Notes: generated by a model not told the origin, from the sequence alone. Numbered from the stretch's first letter, positions 30,279-39,044 are shown. The stretch: DNA of 64,000 bases from Micrococcaceae bacterium Sec5.1 (GCA_039636795.1 CP143430.1:3286001-3350000); one strand, 5' to 3'. Translations and numbers: made by a program.

Positions 30279-30539
30279 GTGGCTAATATCAAGTCCCAGA
30301 AGAAGCGCATCCTCACCAACGAGAAGGCTCGCCTGCGTAACAACGCCGTCAAGTCCGAGCTGAAGACGGCCATCCGCGTCGTTGCCAACGCCGTTGAGTC
30401 TGCTGACAAGGATGCTGCTGCAACTGCACTTGTTGCTGCCAGCCGGAAGCTGGACAAGGCTGTCAGCAAGGGCGTTATTCACAAGAACAACGCTGCAAAC
30501 CGCAAGTCGGCGATCTCCAAGAAGGTCAACGCACTCTAA
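30279..30539 (+). CDS. rpsT: 30S ribosomal protein S20
   Basis: Primary 16S rRNA binding protein of the small subunit. The 86 residues are helical and Lys/Arg/Ala rich, with the family pattern [21 protein letters not shown] and [16 protein letters not shown]. The GTG start at 30279 follows AGAGAG. It is a single gene with an upstream leader of roughly 130 bases, from a -10-like TATCCT/TATAGC around 30145. An intrinsic terminator follows. Confidence 0.97.
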   Translation: MANIKSQKKRILTNEKARLRNNAVKSELKTAIRVVANAVESADKDAAATALVAASRKLDKAVSKGVIHKNNAANRKSAISKKVNAL

Positions 30540-30565
30540 GGTTTTTCCAGTTCGACTGAGCTGAT

Positions 30566-30599
30566 CAAAAGGCCGGCGCCCACGGGTGCCGGCCTTTTG
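30566..30599. terminator. bidirectional intrinsic terminator between rpsT and holA
   Basis: Arms CAAAAGGCCGGC (30566-30577) and GCCGGCCTTTTG (30588-30599) form a 12-base stem. The T-run inside the 3' arm and the A-run in the 5' arm let it work in both directions for the convergent genes rpsT and holA. Confidence 0.9.
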
Positions 30600-30620
30600 G
30601 GTTTAACCCCGTCGCTGGAT

Positions 30621-31637
30621 TTAACCCCGCCGCGCGGAGGTAGCGATAACGGTTACCGCGTGTTCCACGGCATACACAGGATCGCGGGACAGGCCTTTGA
30701 CTTGGGCGTCGGCCTCGGCGACAACCTGTATAGAGCGAATGAGGCCCTCCGGGGTCCAACGACGGACGTCCCGCTGGGCCTGCTCGACGAGCCAAGGCTG
30801 CATACCCAGGCTTTTCGCGATGTGGGCCGACGATCCTTGGGCTCCGGCAACCTTGGCCAACGTGCGCAGCTTTGCCGCAAGCGCAGCCACCAAGGGAACA
30901 GGATCAACCCCGGTAGACAGGGCATGTCGCAAGGTGGACAAAGCCACTGGCCCGTTGCCCGCCATCGCGGCATCGGCCACCTTGAATGCCGTGGCCTCGA
31001 CGCGTCCGCCGTAGTAACGTTCCACGGTTGCTGCATCCACGGCTGTCGTCGCGTCAGCAATTAGCTGGTTGCAAGCGGCCGCGAGCTCGGACAGATTGGC
31101 TCCCACTGCATTGACCAGGGCCTGGACAGCTTCGCCATCAATCCGGCGACCAGCGGCTTTGAACTCCGAGACAACAAACGCAGTTTTGTCCGCGTCCTTC
31201 TTAAGAGGCTGGCAATCGATCACAGGCCATCCAGCCGATTTCACTGCGTCAAGCAGTTTCTTCCCGCGAACACCACCGGCATGGCGCAGCACCAGAACCA
31301 CATCCTGTTCGGGACGGGCCAAGTACGACAAAGAGTCGGCCAGGAACGCATCATTCATGGCTTCCAGGCCCTCAACTTCAATGAGCTTTCCCTCGCCGAA
31401 CAGAGACGGGGTCACGGTCATCGCCAATGACCCGGCCTCGTAGGAGCCAGCGTTCAGCCTGCTGAGTTCAACATCCGGAGTTGCCGTCCGCACTTGGGAC
31501 CTGATGCGCTCCATGGCCCGAATACCGATGTACTCCTCCGGGCCCGTGATCAGCACCACGGCGGCCGGGGTCGCGTCCCGCCAGCTGACGTTGTTCGCAG
31601 CGACGCTCTTGGCCCGGGTGTTTTGGGCAGCAGCCAC
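30621..31637 (-). CDS. holA: DNA polymerase III subunit delta
   Basis: Clamp-loader subunit that opens the beta sliding clamp for chromosome replication. The 338-residue protein has the delta pattern: N-terminal AAA-like fold (VVLITGPEEYIGIRAMERI), then LADSLSYLARPEQDVVLVL, and the helical C-terminal collar domain. The GTG start at 31637 follows GGAAGGAA. A short palindromic hairpin (31664-31680) lies in the leader just before the ribosome site. It is transcribed away from the lipoprotein gene next door. Confidence 0.93.
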   Translation of the reverse strand: MAAAQNTRAKSVAANNVSWRDATPAAVVLITGPEEYIGIRAMERIRSQVRTATPDVELSRLNAGSYEAGSLAMTVTPSLFGEGKLIEVEGLEAMNDAFLADSLSYLARPEQDVVLVLRHAGGVRGKKLLDAVKSAGWPVIDCQPLKKDADKTAFVVSEFKAAGRRIDGEAVQALVNAVGANLSELAAACNQLIADATTAVDAATVERYYGGRVEATAFKVADAAMAGNGPVALSTLRHALSTGVDPVPLVAALAAKLRTLAKVAGAQGSSAHIAKSLGMQPWLVEQAQRDVRRWTPEGLIRSIQVVAEADAQVKGLSRDPVYAVEHAVTVIATSARRG

Positions 31638-31663
31638 AGATGGTTCCTTCCGGCGGATTTTTT

Positions 31664-31680
31664 GCAGACTTCAAGTCTGC
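31664..31680 (-). repeat. 17-base palindrome in the holA leader
   Basis: GCAGACTT C AAGTCTGC is a perfect inverted repeat with a single central base, 27 bases before the holA start. In holA mRNA it would be a hairpin followed by an A-run, then the ribosome site. It is not a terminator because the A-run is on the wrong side. The rest of the 219-base gap (31638-31856) shows no other gene. Confidence 0.45.
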
Positions 31681-31856
31681 CATGCCTTCGCGGCCGTGGT
31701 GCCACTGCTGTTGCGGTCGGACTCTTCCCAACATCGAACACCTGGCTGCTGTGTGGACCTTCCCTCCGCCTGCGGCACGATTCGAACAATCTTCCTACTA
31801 GGTGTGTGTTAGCCGGCAGCAAGAAATCTGCCACAGGCACCTGTAAGGGGATACCG

Positions 31857-32576
31857 ATGTACAAGAAATCGCTGCTGGGCCTCGGGGTCGTAGCACTCGT
31901 TGGAATGGCGCTGGGTGCATGCTCAGACCTTGGAACATCGCCGGACACAGCTTCCGCTCAGCCCAGTGAGAAGGCAGCACAGGCGAAACAGTACAGCAAC
32001 GGGGAACTACTGGATTTGGTCAAGCAGATCAAGGCGGCTGATGGCACCAGCCTGACCACGGTCTCCGGCGAGGAACTGTCCAGCCAGGAGAACCCGATGA
32101 AGGAACTACTGGCCTTGATGACCATTGAGCCCGCGGAATGCAAGGCACTTGGCGCCCTCGGCTCATCGGAGACCATTGCCGGATCCACAACGGCAGGAGG
32201 GGCATCAGTTGACACTGCCGGTGGCGTGATGACGGGTGTAACCCTGACCTCTGGTGTGGACGCAGACGCACTGCGCAATACGGTCCAGAACAACAAGTCC
32301 CAAGCAGCAGCCTGCGAGAACATCACACTCTCCATGGCGGGGCAATCAATGACCATGACAACGAAGCCGGCGGAGGGCGTCAGCTCTGTGCCTGACGCCG
32401 CGGCGTACAAGACAGCCATCAGCCTGCCCGATGGCAGGGCGCAGTCCACGTTTATCGCTTACGCCGTGAAGGACGGAGTGTTGATTACCGCTACAGCGTC
32501 AGGGCAGAACGCTGATGCAACGGGTGCCGCCGCTGCAGGTGCGCTCATGGATCAAGCAGCGGCACTCATCAAGTAG
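31857..32576 (+). CDS. putative lipoprotein of unknown function
   Basis: A 239-residue exported lipoprotein. The signal peptide ends in ALGAC with the lipidated Cys at about residue 22, and mature sequence starts CSDLGTSPD. The rest is Ala/Thr/Ser rich, with two similar-looking stretches of beta-strand type but no motif I recognise. AGGGG precedes the ATG at 31857. The frame is open upstream to 31494 but overlaps holA there. It is divergent from holA and convergent with comEC; no partner is evident. Family unknown to me. Confidence 0.75.
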   Translation: MYKKSLLGLGVVALVGMALGACSDLGTSPDTASAQPSEKAAQAKQYSNGELLDLVKQIKAADGTSLTTVSGEELSSQENPMKELLALMTIEPAECKALGALGSSETIAGSTTAGGASVDTAGGVMTGVTLTSGVDADALRNTVQNNKSQAAACENITLSMAGQSMTMTTKPAEGVSSVPDAAAYKTAISLPDGRAQSTFIAYAVKDGVLITATASGQNADATGAAAAGALMDQAAALIK

Positions 32577-32616
32577 CGGACCACAAGCGGCGGCATCAGG
32601 AAAACCATGATGCGCG

Positions 32617-34218
32617 CTACTTCCTCCGTGCGATGTTGTCCAGCCGCTCCAACACAACCATCACCCGGTGATGAAGGACCCTCATCCGCAGAAGCACGCC
32701 GCCAGGATGCAGGGCTGTCCAGACGACGAGTACGGTAACCACCGAAGAGATGGACATGGCAACGATGCCTGCCGGTCCTTCTGCCCAGGGAAGCGCCGCG
32801 CCCGGTAATCCGGCAAAGAACCGCGCTATGCCCGCCACACCACTGGCACAGCCACCCGCCAGCGCGATCGGAATCGCCGCTGCCAAGGGATGGATCGCGG
32901 AGAGCGGCACGGAAAGAGTCCCCAGAATCGTTATGGGAGCCACAAGCGGACCAGCGATCACGTTTGCAATGAGTGCATACGGCGAGAACTGCGGTTGGAG
33001 TGCCGCGATGACCGGTCCACACAGCACCTGCGCGGATAGCGGAACCGACACACCCACAGCCAACCATTTGGGAATGGTGCCAGGAAACCACGACGCAATA
33101 CGGCTGGCAAGCAGCACGATGCCAAGCGTAGCCAGGACGGAGAGGAGGAAGCCAAAGTTGCTGGCAAGCGTGGGATCCAGCAAAAGAAGCACAACGGTAG
33201 CCAGGCATAGGAAAGTTAGCGGTCTTCCCCGCAACCCGCCCGTCAACGCAGCCATCCCGACAAATCCCATCACGGCTGCCCGCAGGACACTGGGCTCCGG
33301 TCCCACCAAGACTACGAAGGCACCAAGGCCACATCCCGCAAAGGCGGCAGCCGGAGGACGCGCCAGTCTGAGGCATCTCGCAAGCAGGATGAAGCCGCCC
33401 AAAATGAGGCTGCAATTCGCGCCACTGACCGCGGTCAAATGCACCATTCCGGTCGTTTTCATGTCCGCTTCCAGGCTCTCCGGAAGAGCGCTGGTATCAC
33501 CGGTCACCATGCCTGGCAGCAGCCCCGCAGCATCGGGAGGCAACCAACTTGCGGCATCGCGTAACTGCTCGCGCAGCTTGGCGGCCGAGTCTTGCAGGTC
33601 GAAGGCGGAGCCCAACACAACCGGTTTGGTGGAGGCTGTGAGAATCGCCGCTTCTGATTGTCCGGGCCGAACTTCCTTGAGTGTGCCAGTTGTTCGCACA
33701 CGCTGTCCCGGGCGTATGTCCTGCCACGCATCGTCACCAATGACGATAAGAGAGGCAGAACCGCGAATTACGTTCCCTTCGGTGGTAAGGCTGACCAGGT
33801 TCGCCGGAACGGACCATCGGGTATTGCCGGAATGCCCGGGCTGCGGTACAGCAGAAGGGCTGCCTGTGACCCGGACCTGGATGACCACACCGGCGTCGGC
33901 GTCGACGACGGCCCCGAGGGGACCTTGGTCCCGCTTTCCGGCAGCCAAAGCACAATGCCCAGCCGCCACAGCACCAAGTACACAGGCCAAGGCGAGAGTA
34001 GCCGGAACTGTCCTGGCACGTGAGGCCCCGGTTGCCCGCAGACGCGAATGAAACAGCAAGGCGGTGGCGGCAGCGGCAAGGACTGCGCCAACAGTCGCCG
34101 ACCACGCGGCTGTGAGAACACTGCCAGCCAGTGCAGCGACCCACGTGAGAAGCACGGCAGGAACCAACCGGAGATCCAGACGCCTCAGCAAGCGATCGCG
34201 TTCTGAATCCTCAACCAC
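32617..34218 (-). CDS. comEC: ComEC/Rec2 family membrane protein lacking the C-terminal metallo-beta-lactamase domain
   Basis: The predicted DNA channel of natural transformation. The 533-residue protein has the ComEC N-terminal soluble domain (about 80-200) and the Competence membrane domain with about ten helices (AVSGANCSLILGG, LSVPLSAIHPLAAA). The family often ends with a metallo-beta-lactamase-type domain bringing it to 700-800 residues; here the protein stops after the last helix with a short basic tail. The GTG start overlaps the comEA stop by eight bases, so the two are co-translated. Confidence 0.88.
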   Translation of the reverse strand: MVEDSERDRLLRRLDLRLVPAVLLTWVAALAGSVLTAAWSATVGAVLAAAATALLFHSRLRATGASRARTVPATLALACVLGAVAAGHCALAAGKRDQGPLGAVVDADAGVVIQVRVTGSPSAVPQPGHSGNTRWSVPANLVSLTTEGNVIRGSASLIVIGDDAWQDIRPGQRVRTTGTLKEVRPGQSEAAILTASTKPVVLGSAFDLQDSAAKLREQLRDAASWLPPDAAGLLPGMVTGDTSALPESLEADMKTTGMVHLTAVSGANCSLILGGFILLARCLRLARPPAAAFAGCGLGAFVVLVGPEPSVLRAAVMGFVGMAALTGGLRGRPLTFLCLATVVLLLLDPTLASNFGFLLSVLATLGIVLLASRIASWFPGTIPKWLAVGVSVPLSAQVLCGPVIAALQPQFSPYALIANVIAGPLVAPITILGTLSVPLSAIHPLAAAIPIALAGGCASGVAGIARFFAGLPGAALPWAEGPAGIVAMSISSVVTVLVVWTALHPGGVLLRMRVLHHRVMVVLERLDNIARRK

Positions 34219-35071
34219 CCTGCACCGTCACCAAATCCTGGAGCGACTCCATAAGCTTGGGCCCGATGCCGTCAATGGCATCCAACTCATCCACTGAGGC
34301 AAACGCACCGTGCTCTTTGCGCCAATCCACGATGCGCTGGGCAGTCACCGGACCCACCCTGGGCAGTGTCCCGAGCTCTTCCACGGAGGCAGTGTTGATG
34401 TTGACCTTTGTGCCTCCGGTTCCCGGGCTTGCCTTGGTTTCCGCTGGCCCACCTGCGCCGTTCGCGGGTCCGGTTTCCTGAGACGTCCCTCCCCCTGACG
34501 CCTCCCCCGCGGCAGGAACATGGATCTTTGCCCCATCTGTGACTACTTCTGCGAGGTTGAGACCATTTAGGTCAGCGCTGGCAGTTGCACCGCCCGCAGC
34601 ATCGATCGCCTGAAAGACCCGGCTTCCTTCGGGAAGCGAAACGACACCGGGTTTCTGCACTGCCCCGGCGACGTGGACCAACAGCATCTTCATGTCTTGT
34701 GGCGGCGTCGCCGATCGAGTCGATTCAGGCTCCCCACCCTCGGGCACTGTTCCAGCCGATACCGACTGACTCAAGGGGTCCATAGTGGGCTGGCCAGTAG
34801 TCGCCTGAATAAGGAACCATGCTGCGCATGCTGCACCAACAACGAAAACGGCAACCGCTACCCTCCACGACGTTCGCCACCGAGTCCGCGCCGTCATCGT
34901 CTCTTGACCATGGAGGAGATCGGTAGTCACTTCGTCCGGAACGGCCTGGTCCAATGGAGGGATGGAAAGCAAGGGAGCGGGACCCTCTGGAGGGTTCAGT
35001 CCCGAGGCAAAGCGTCGCCTGGCTGCCAGCGCTGCGGCGTCTGGGGATCCATCCCGATTCCAGCGTGGCAT
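34211..35071 (-). CDS. comEA: ComEA family DNA-binding protein
   Basis: A DNA receptor for competence, anchored in the membrane. The 286-residue protein has a cytoplasmic N-terminus of about 65 residues, one membrane helix (VAVAVFVVGAACAAWFLI), a Ser/Pro linker, a SLBB-type domain (VHVAGAVQKPGVVSL) and a C-terminal helix-hairpin-helix domain (VNINTASVEELGTLPRVGP and IDGIGPKLMESL). comEC follows with an overlap. A perfect DnaA-box-like TTATCCACA lies just upstream. Uptake of DNA by this organism is not shown. Confidence 0.92.
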   Translation of the reverse strand: MPRWNRDGSPDAAALAARRRFASGLNPPEGPAPLLSIPPLDQAVPDEVTTDLLHGQETMTARTRWRTSWRVAVAVFVVGAACAAWFLIQATTGQPTMDPLSQSVSAGTVPEGGEPESTRSATPPQDMKMLLVHVAGAVQKPGVVSLPEGSRVFQAIDAAGGATASADLNGLNLAEVVTDGAKIHVPAAGEASGGGTSQETGPANGAGGPAETKASPGTGGTKVNINTASVEELGTLPRVGPVTAQRIVDWRKEHGAFASVDELDAIDGIGPKLMESLQDLVTVQGG

Positions 35072-35122
35072 GATTCGAGCCTACGACCGACGCGATGGGA
35101 ACTCAGTGGGGCTCTTAGCCTA

Positions 35123-35131
35123 TGTGGATAA
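35123..35131 (-). promoter_or_regulatory. DnaA box-like site TTATCCACA upstream of comEA
   Basis: The nine bases match the DnaA box consensus exactly on the minus strand. The site lies in the 62-base gap between degV and comEA. It is a single box and could be chance. Confidence 0.35.
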
Positions 35132-35133
35132 GC

Positions 35134-36114
35134 TCACGTGGGCGTACTGCTCTCCCCCACGATCACCGCCAGAACGCCCAAACCCGCGTGCGCCGCGAGG
35201 ACTGCCGGCAGGGCGCTGATCTGCGCGGGTGGACAGTTCGGGCATTTATCGCGCAGCCGTTCTGCCAACGATTCGGCCTCTGACTGGTTACCGAAATGAT
35301 GAACCGCCAACCGTTGCTGACCAGCAGGTCTTGAAGCAACATCAGCGGCCACTATCTCCTCGAGCCGGGCAACGGCCCGGACAGCGGAACGGACCTTTTC
35401 CAACGGAACGATCCTGCCGCCGTCGACCGCGAGTATTGGCTTGATGGCCAGCACTGTCCCCAGCAGCGATGCTGCCGCTCCAATGCGTCCCCCGCGCCTT
35501 AGCTGCTCAAGGCTGGGAACGTAGAAATAAACCTTGGTTCGCTCCATGCGCTTCTCCGCGAAAGCACGAACTTCAGCTGCGGACTGGCCAGCGGCCGCTG
35601 CCACTACCGCGCTCTGCACACCCATGCCTTGTGCCATGCCGACGGTGCGGGAGTCGAGCACCTCCACGGGGATATCAACCCGAGCTGCAGCCAAGCGCGC
35701 AGCATCGGCGGTTCCTGACAATTCAGAGGAAATATGGATCGACACTACCGCTTCGAAGCCGCGACTTTGAGCGGCGCGATATGCCTGTTCAAACTGACCG
35801 GGTGAGGGGCGGGACGTCTTCACTGATGCACCCGATGCCAAGGCAACGGCCAACGTCTCGGTGATATCGTCTTCGCCCTCACCATAGATCTCGCTTCCCA
35901 CCATGACAGGCATGGGAACGACGGCCAGACGGCCGTCCGCAGCAAATGCTGCAACCCAGTCAGCCGGCAGGGCAGCTGCAGAATCTGTTACTACAGCAGT
36001 CTTTACGACAGCGGGAAGGGCCTCATCGGCGACTGGAACCGGGAGCGCGGGCTGCCGGAGGCGGGACAGCCGTTCCTTGAGCCATATCCAGGCAGGTGGT
36101 TCTCGCTCGGGCAC
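35134..36114 (-). CDS. DegV family fatty-acid-binding protein
   Basis: DegV proteins bind fatty acids and in some bacteria act with fatty-acid kinase. The 326-residue protein has a 40-residue extra N-terminus, then the DegV domain: AVVTDSAAALP, VKTSRPSPGQF, VVSIHISSELSGT and LRRGGRIGAAASLLG. The GTG at 36114 has a strong GGAGG ribosome site; the frame runs on to 36150. It lies between the leuS terminator and comEA on the same strand. No fatty-acid kinase gene is seen in the window. Confidence 0.9.
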   Translation of the reverse strand: MPEREPPAWIWLKERLSRLRQPALPVPVADEALPAVVKTAVVTDSAAALPADWVAAFAADGRLAVVPMPVMVGSEIYGEGEDDITETLAVALASGASVKTSRPSPGQFEQAYRAAQSRGFEAVVSIHISSELSGTADAARLAAARVDIPVEVLDSRTVGMAQGMGVQSAVVAAAAGQSAAEVRAFAEKRMERTKVYFYVPSLEQLRRGGRIGAAASLLGTVLAIKPILAVDGGRIVPLEKVRSAVRAVARLEEIVAADVASRPAGQQRLAVHHFGNQSEAESLAERLRDKCPNCPPAQISALPAVLAAHAGLGVLAVIVGESSTPT

Positions 36115-36135
36115 GCAACCTCCAACAAAGGTGAC

Positions 36136-36162
36136 CGGCCGCCGGCACAATGCCGGCGGCCG
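36136..36162 (-). terminator. hairpin after leuS
   Basis: A 12-base perfect stem (36136-36147 with 36151-36162) and CAA loop lie just after the leuS stop. The minus-strand sequence that follows is CACCTTTGTTGG, only mildly T-rich. It also falls just before the degV ribosome site. Confidence 0.75.
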
Positions 36163-36194
36163 TAAAGTCCCTGATGCCTTGTTAAGTGCCTCGT

Positions 36195-38723
36195 TTAGGC
36201 GGGGACGATGTTCACCAGTTTAGGCGCCCGGACGATCACGGTGCGGATGCCACGGCCATCCATGGCGCGCTGAACATTTTCGGACGAGAGTGCGAGTTCG
36301 CGGAGTTCGTCCTCGCTGATATCCGGCGATACTTCCAACCGGTCGCGGACCTTCCCCTGTACCTGAACAACGGCGGTGACGGTGTCCTGCACGAGCAGGG
36401 CATCGTCGTGTTTCGGCCAGCCGGCATTGGCCACTGAGGCAGGATGTCCCAGCGTGTTCCAGAGATCCTCTGCCGTGTAGGGAGCGAAAAGGCTCAGGAT
36501 CACTGCAACGGCCTCGACGGCCTCACGCACGGCGGGATCTGCTCCGCCTGCTCCGGAGTCGATGGTCTTTCGCGTCGCGTTGACCAACTCCATGAGGCGT
36601 GCCACCACGACATTGAACTTGTTGTTGTCCAGCAGTTCAGCCGCATCCGCGATCGTCTTGTGGGTGACAGTTCGCAGGGCGCGGTCGCCGGTGGCAGGAT
36701 CGACGCCGGGCTCGCTGCTGACGTCCTGGCCGAGGCGCCAGGCACGGGCCAGGAACTTGGCCGAGCCGGACGGCGAAACGTCAGCCCAGTCGACGTCGTC
36801 CTCCGGCGGGGAGGCGAAGACCATGGTCAGGCGTACGGCGTCCACGCCGAACTTGTCCAGCTGCTCGCCAAGGTCCACGCCATTGCCGAGTGACTTGCTC
36901 ATGGCCTTGCCACCGTTGAGGACCTGGCCCTGGTTGAGCAGCGCGCTAAAGGGCTCGCTTGCCTCAATCAGGCCGATGTCCTTGATGACCTTGGTGAAGA
37001 AGCGGGCATAGAGCAGGTGCAGGATCGCATGCTCGACGCCGCCCACGTATTGGCCGACGGGCATCCAATTGTTGATCTTTTCGGGATCAAAGGGACCTTC
37101 GGTGTAGTCCGGCGAAACGAAACGCAGGAAGTACCAGGACGAATCCACGAAAGTGTCCATGGTGTCGGTATCGCGCTGGGCTGCGCGGCCACAGTTGGGG
37201 CACTCCACGTTGACCCATTCGACGGCGGCAGCCAGCGGGGAGGTTCCCTTCGGTGCCAGCGCCTCGCCACGCAGGTTCTCGGGCAGCTTCACGGGGAGTT
37301 GGTCGTCCGGGACGGGCACTTCACCACATTCGGCACAGTGGATGATCGGAATGGGCGTACCCCAGAAACGCTGGCGGCTCAACAGCCAGTCACGCAGGCG
37401 GAAGTTCACGAACTTTTCGCCGGTTCCCAGCTTCTCCAGGATGCCGATGGCAGCCGAGATGGCTTCGGACTTGGGCAGGCCATCCAGCTCGCCTGAGTTC
37501 TTGAGCGTTCCTTCTCCCGCGGTGGCAACCCCGGTCTCGGCGGGGTCTTCATCGCCGGTATCCAGCACGGCGCGAACGGGCAGGCCGAAAGCCTTGGCGA
37601 AATCGAGGTCGCGCTGGTCGTGCGCGGGAACGGCCATGATGGCTCCGGTGCCGTAGTCGGCCAGAACGTAGTCGGCTGCCCACACAGGGAGCTTCTCACC
37701 GTTGAGCGGATTGATCGCGTAGCGTCCGGTAAACACACCGGTCTTCTCGCGCTCTGTGGACTGGCGCTCGATCTCGGAGAGGGCCTTGACCTTTTCGCGG
37801 TAAGCCATGAGTTCGTCATGATGTTCAGGCGTGACGAGGTCAAGGGCCAAATGTGCATCGGCAGCAACAACGAAGAAGGTCGCGCCGTAGAGGGTGTCCG
37901 GACGCGTGGTGAAGACTGTGACTTCGCGCTCGGCCCTGTCCTGGGTCGCCTCGATGACAAAGCGGACGTGAGCGCCCTCGGAGCGGCCAATCCAGTTCCG
38001 CTGCATGGCCAGCACGCGCTCGGGCCAATGGCCCTGCAACTGGTCCATGTCTTCGAGCAGGCGGTCGGCGTAGTCGGTGATCTTGAAGTACCACTGATTC
38101 AGCGACTTCTTGGTGACAGGAGTGCCACAGCGTTCACAGGCACCGTTAACGACTTGCTCGTTCGCGAGGACGGTGAGGTCCTTGGGGCACCAGTTAACGG
38201 GCGAGTCCTTGCGGTACGCCAAGCCACGCTCGTAGAAGCGCTTGAACAGCCACTGCGTCCAACGGTAGTACTCGGGGTCGGATGTGTGGAGGCGCCGGGA
38301 CCAGTCAGCCGAGATGGCGTAGCGCTTGAATGACGCTGCCTGGGTATCGATGTTGGCGTAGGTCCACTCGCTGGGGTGGGCGTTGCGCTTGATCGCCGCG
38401 TTCTCAGCAGGTAGGCCAAAAGAGTCCCAGCCAATGGGGTGCAGGACGTCGAAGCCCCTCTGGCGCAGATAACGTGCGACGACATCGCCCATGGCAAAGG
38501 CCTCGGCATGGCCCATGTGAAGGTCACCGGAGGGGTAGGGAAACATGTCCAGCACGTAGCGACGCTCCCGCGAACCGTCGTCAAGCGGGGTGAACACCTT
38601 GAGGTCTTCCCAGACCTGCGGCCACTTGGCTTCCATCGCGGCGAAGCTGTAGACACCTTCTTCAGGCGCTCCAGCTGCGGCTGTCTGTGCTGTTCCGGTC
38701 TCTGTCTCCGGCTGAACGCTCAC
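36195..38723 (-). CDS. leuS: leucine--tRNA ligase
   Basis: Charges tRNA-Leu. The class I signature [11 protein letters not shown] (HIGH type) lies near residue 70, [10 protein letters not shown] (KMSKS type) near residue 610, and a large editing domain occupies the middle. A zinc-ribbon-like CPNCGR and CAECGE are present. The 842-residue length is normal. The GTG start at 38723 follows AAGAGGG; the frame reaches 38792. A leader peptide with three Leu codons and an intrinsic terminator lie upstream, so transcription should respond to leucine or tRNA-Leu supply. Confidence 0.96.
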   Translation of the reverse strand: MSVQPETETGTAQTAAAGAPEEGVYSFAAMEAKWPQVWEDLKVFTPLDDGSRERRYVLDMFPYPSGDLHMGHAEAFAMGDVVARYLRQRGFDVLHPIGWDSFGLPAENAAIKRNAHPSEWTYANIDTQAASFKRYAISADWSRRLHTSDPEYYRWTQWLFKRFYERGLAYRKDSPVNWCPKDLTVLANEQVVNGACERCGTPVTKKSLNQWYFKITDYADRLLEDMDQLQGHWPERVLAMQRNWIGRSEGAHVRFVIEATQDRAEREVTVFTTRPDTLYGATFFVVAADAHLALDLVTPEHHDELMAYREKVKALSEIERQSTEREKTGVFTGRYAINPLNGEKLPVWAADYVLADYGTGAIMAVPAHDQRDLDFAKAFGLPVRAVLDTGDEDPAETGVATAGEGTLKNSGELDGLPKSEAISAAIGILEKLGTGEKFVNFRLRDWLLSRQRFWGTPIPIIHCAECGEVPVPDDQLPVKLPENLRGEALAPKGTSPLAAAVEWVNVECPNCGRAAQRDTDTMDTFVDSSWYFLRFVSPDYTEGPFDPEKINNWMPVGQYVGGVEHAILHLLYARFFTKVIKDIGLIEASEPFSALLNQGQVLNGGKAMSKSLGNGVDLGEQLDKFGVDAVRLTMVFASPPEDDVDWADVSPSGSAKFLARAWRLGQDVSSEPGVDPATGDRALRTVTHKTIADAAELLDNNKFNVVVARLMELVNATRKTIDSGAGGADPAVREAVEAVAVILSLFAPYTAEDLWNTLGHPASVANAGWPKHDDALLVQDTVTAVVQVQGKVRDRLEVSPDISEDELRELALSSENVQRAMDGRGIRTVIVRAPKLVNIVPA

Positions 38724-38796
38724 TGCTGCCCTCTTCTGTTCTTCGATGGCGGTTTTGCCTCCTGCTGCGCCCCCGGTAAGCCCCGGACACACAAAA

Positions 38797-38817
38797 GCCC
38801 CTCGACAATGGAGGGGC
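38797..38817 (-). terminator. intrinsic terminator (attenuator) in the leuS leader
   Basis: On the minus strand GCCCCTC, a seven-base loop, and GAGGGGC are followed by TTTTGTGT, about 70 bases before the leuS start and about 30 bases after the leader peptide stop. A mutually exclusive stem of five pairs (38836-38840 with 38817-38821) touches its base and could act as an antiterminator or pause hairpin. Confidence 0.75.
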
Positions 38818-38845
38818 GGCCGCTCGGCAGTTGATGGCCGGGCGG

Positions 38846-38872
38846 CTAGCTAAGCAGAAGGATCGCACGCAT
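38846..38872 (-). CDS. leucine leader peptide before leuS (8 residues, MRAILLLS)
   Basis: ATG CGT GCG ATC CTT CTG CTT AGC TAG lies between a promoter and the terminator hairpin of the leuS leader. It holds three consecutive Leu codons and one Ile codon, as expected for a ribosome-stalling sensor of leucyl-tRNA. A -10 box is exactly six bases before the ATG, so the mRNA probably starts at the ATG. The end (Leu-Leu-Leu-Ser) matches the leader before leuA. Expression is inferred. Confidence 0.72.
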   Translation of the reverse strand: MRAILLLS

Positions 38873-38884
38873 AGATCTACAATA
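38870..38884 (-). promoter_or_regulatory. -10 box of a leaderless promoter for the leuS leader peptide
   Basis: TATTGT on the minus strand (38879-38884) followed by AGATCT (38873-38878) leads directly into the ATG of the leader peptide (38872-38870). No -35 match stands out. Confidence 0.6.
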
Positions 38885-38934
38885 GCGCACGATCATCCTT
38901 CCACTCGCCGACAAATCATGGTTGGCGGCGCAGC

Positions 38935-39044
38935 GGCCGGCTTACAGAAGGCCGGCTTAATTGACGCCGTGCTGTTATGGGGGCCCGGGAGCGGCTTCGG
39001 GCGTCCGCGTAGCGGGCGGGGCCCCCATAACAGCTAAGGCGTCA
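38935..39044. repeat. direct repeat and long inverted repeat between leuS and glpK
   Basis: GGCCGGCTTA occurs twice (38935-38944 and 38950-38959), five bases apart. Next comes an inverted repeat: a 16-base perfect stem (38971-38986 with 39019-39034) inside a second 7-base stem (38962-38968 with 39038-39044). The loop is about 32 bases and GC rich. In the glpK transcript this would be a large hairpin 12 bases after the stop. It probably ends glpK mRNA, but lacks a T-run. A mobile or RNA-based origin cannot be excluded. Confidence 0.6.

Noticed and set aside
31720..31800. Possible tRNA gene from GATTCGAAC at 31776
   Set aside because: No T-stem pairs around the loop and no acceptor or anticodon stems could be drawn on either strand.
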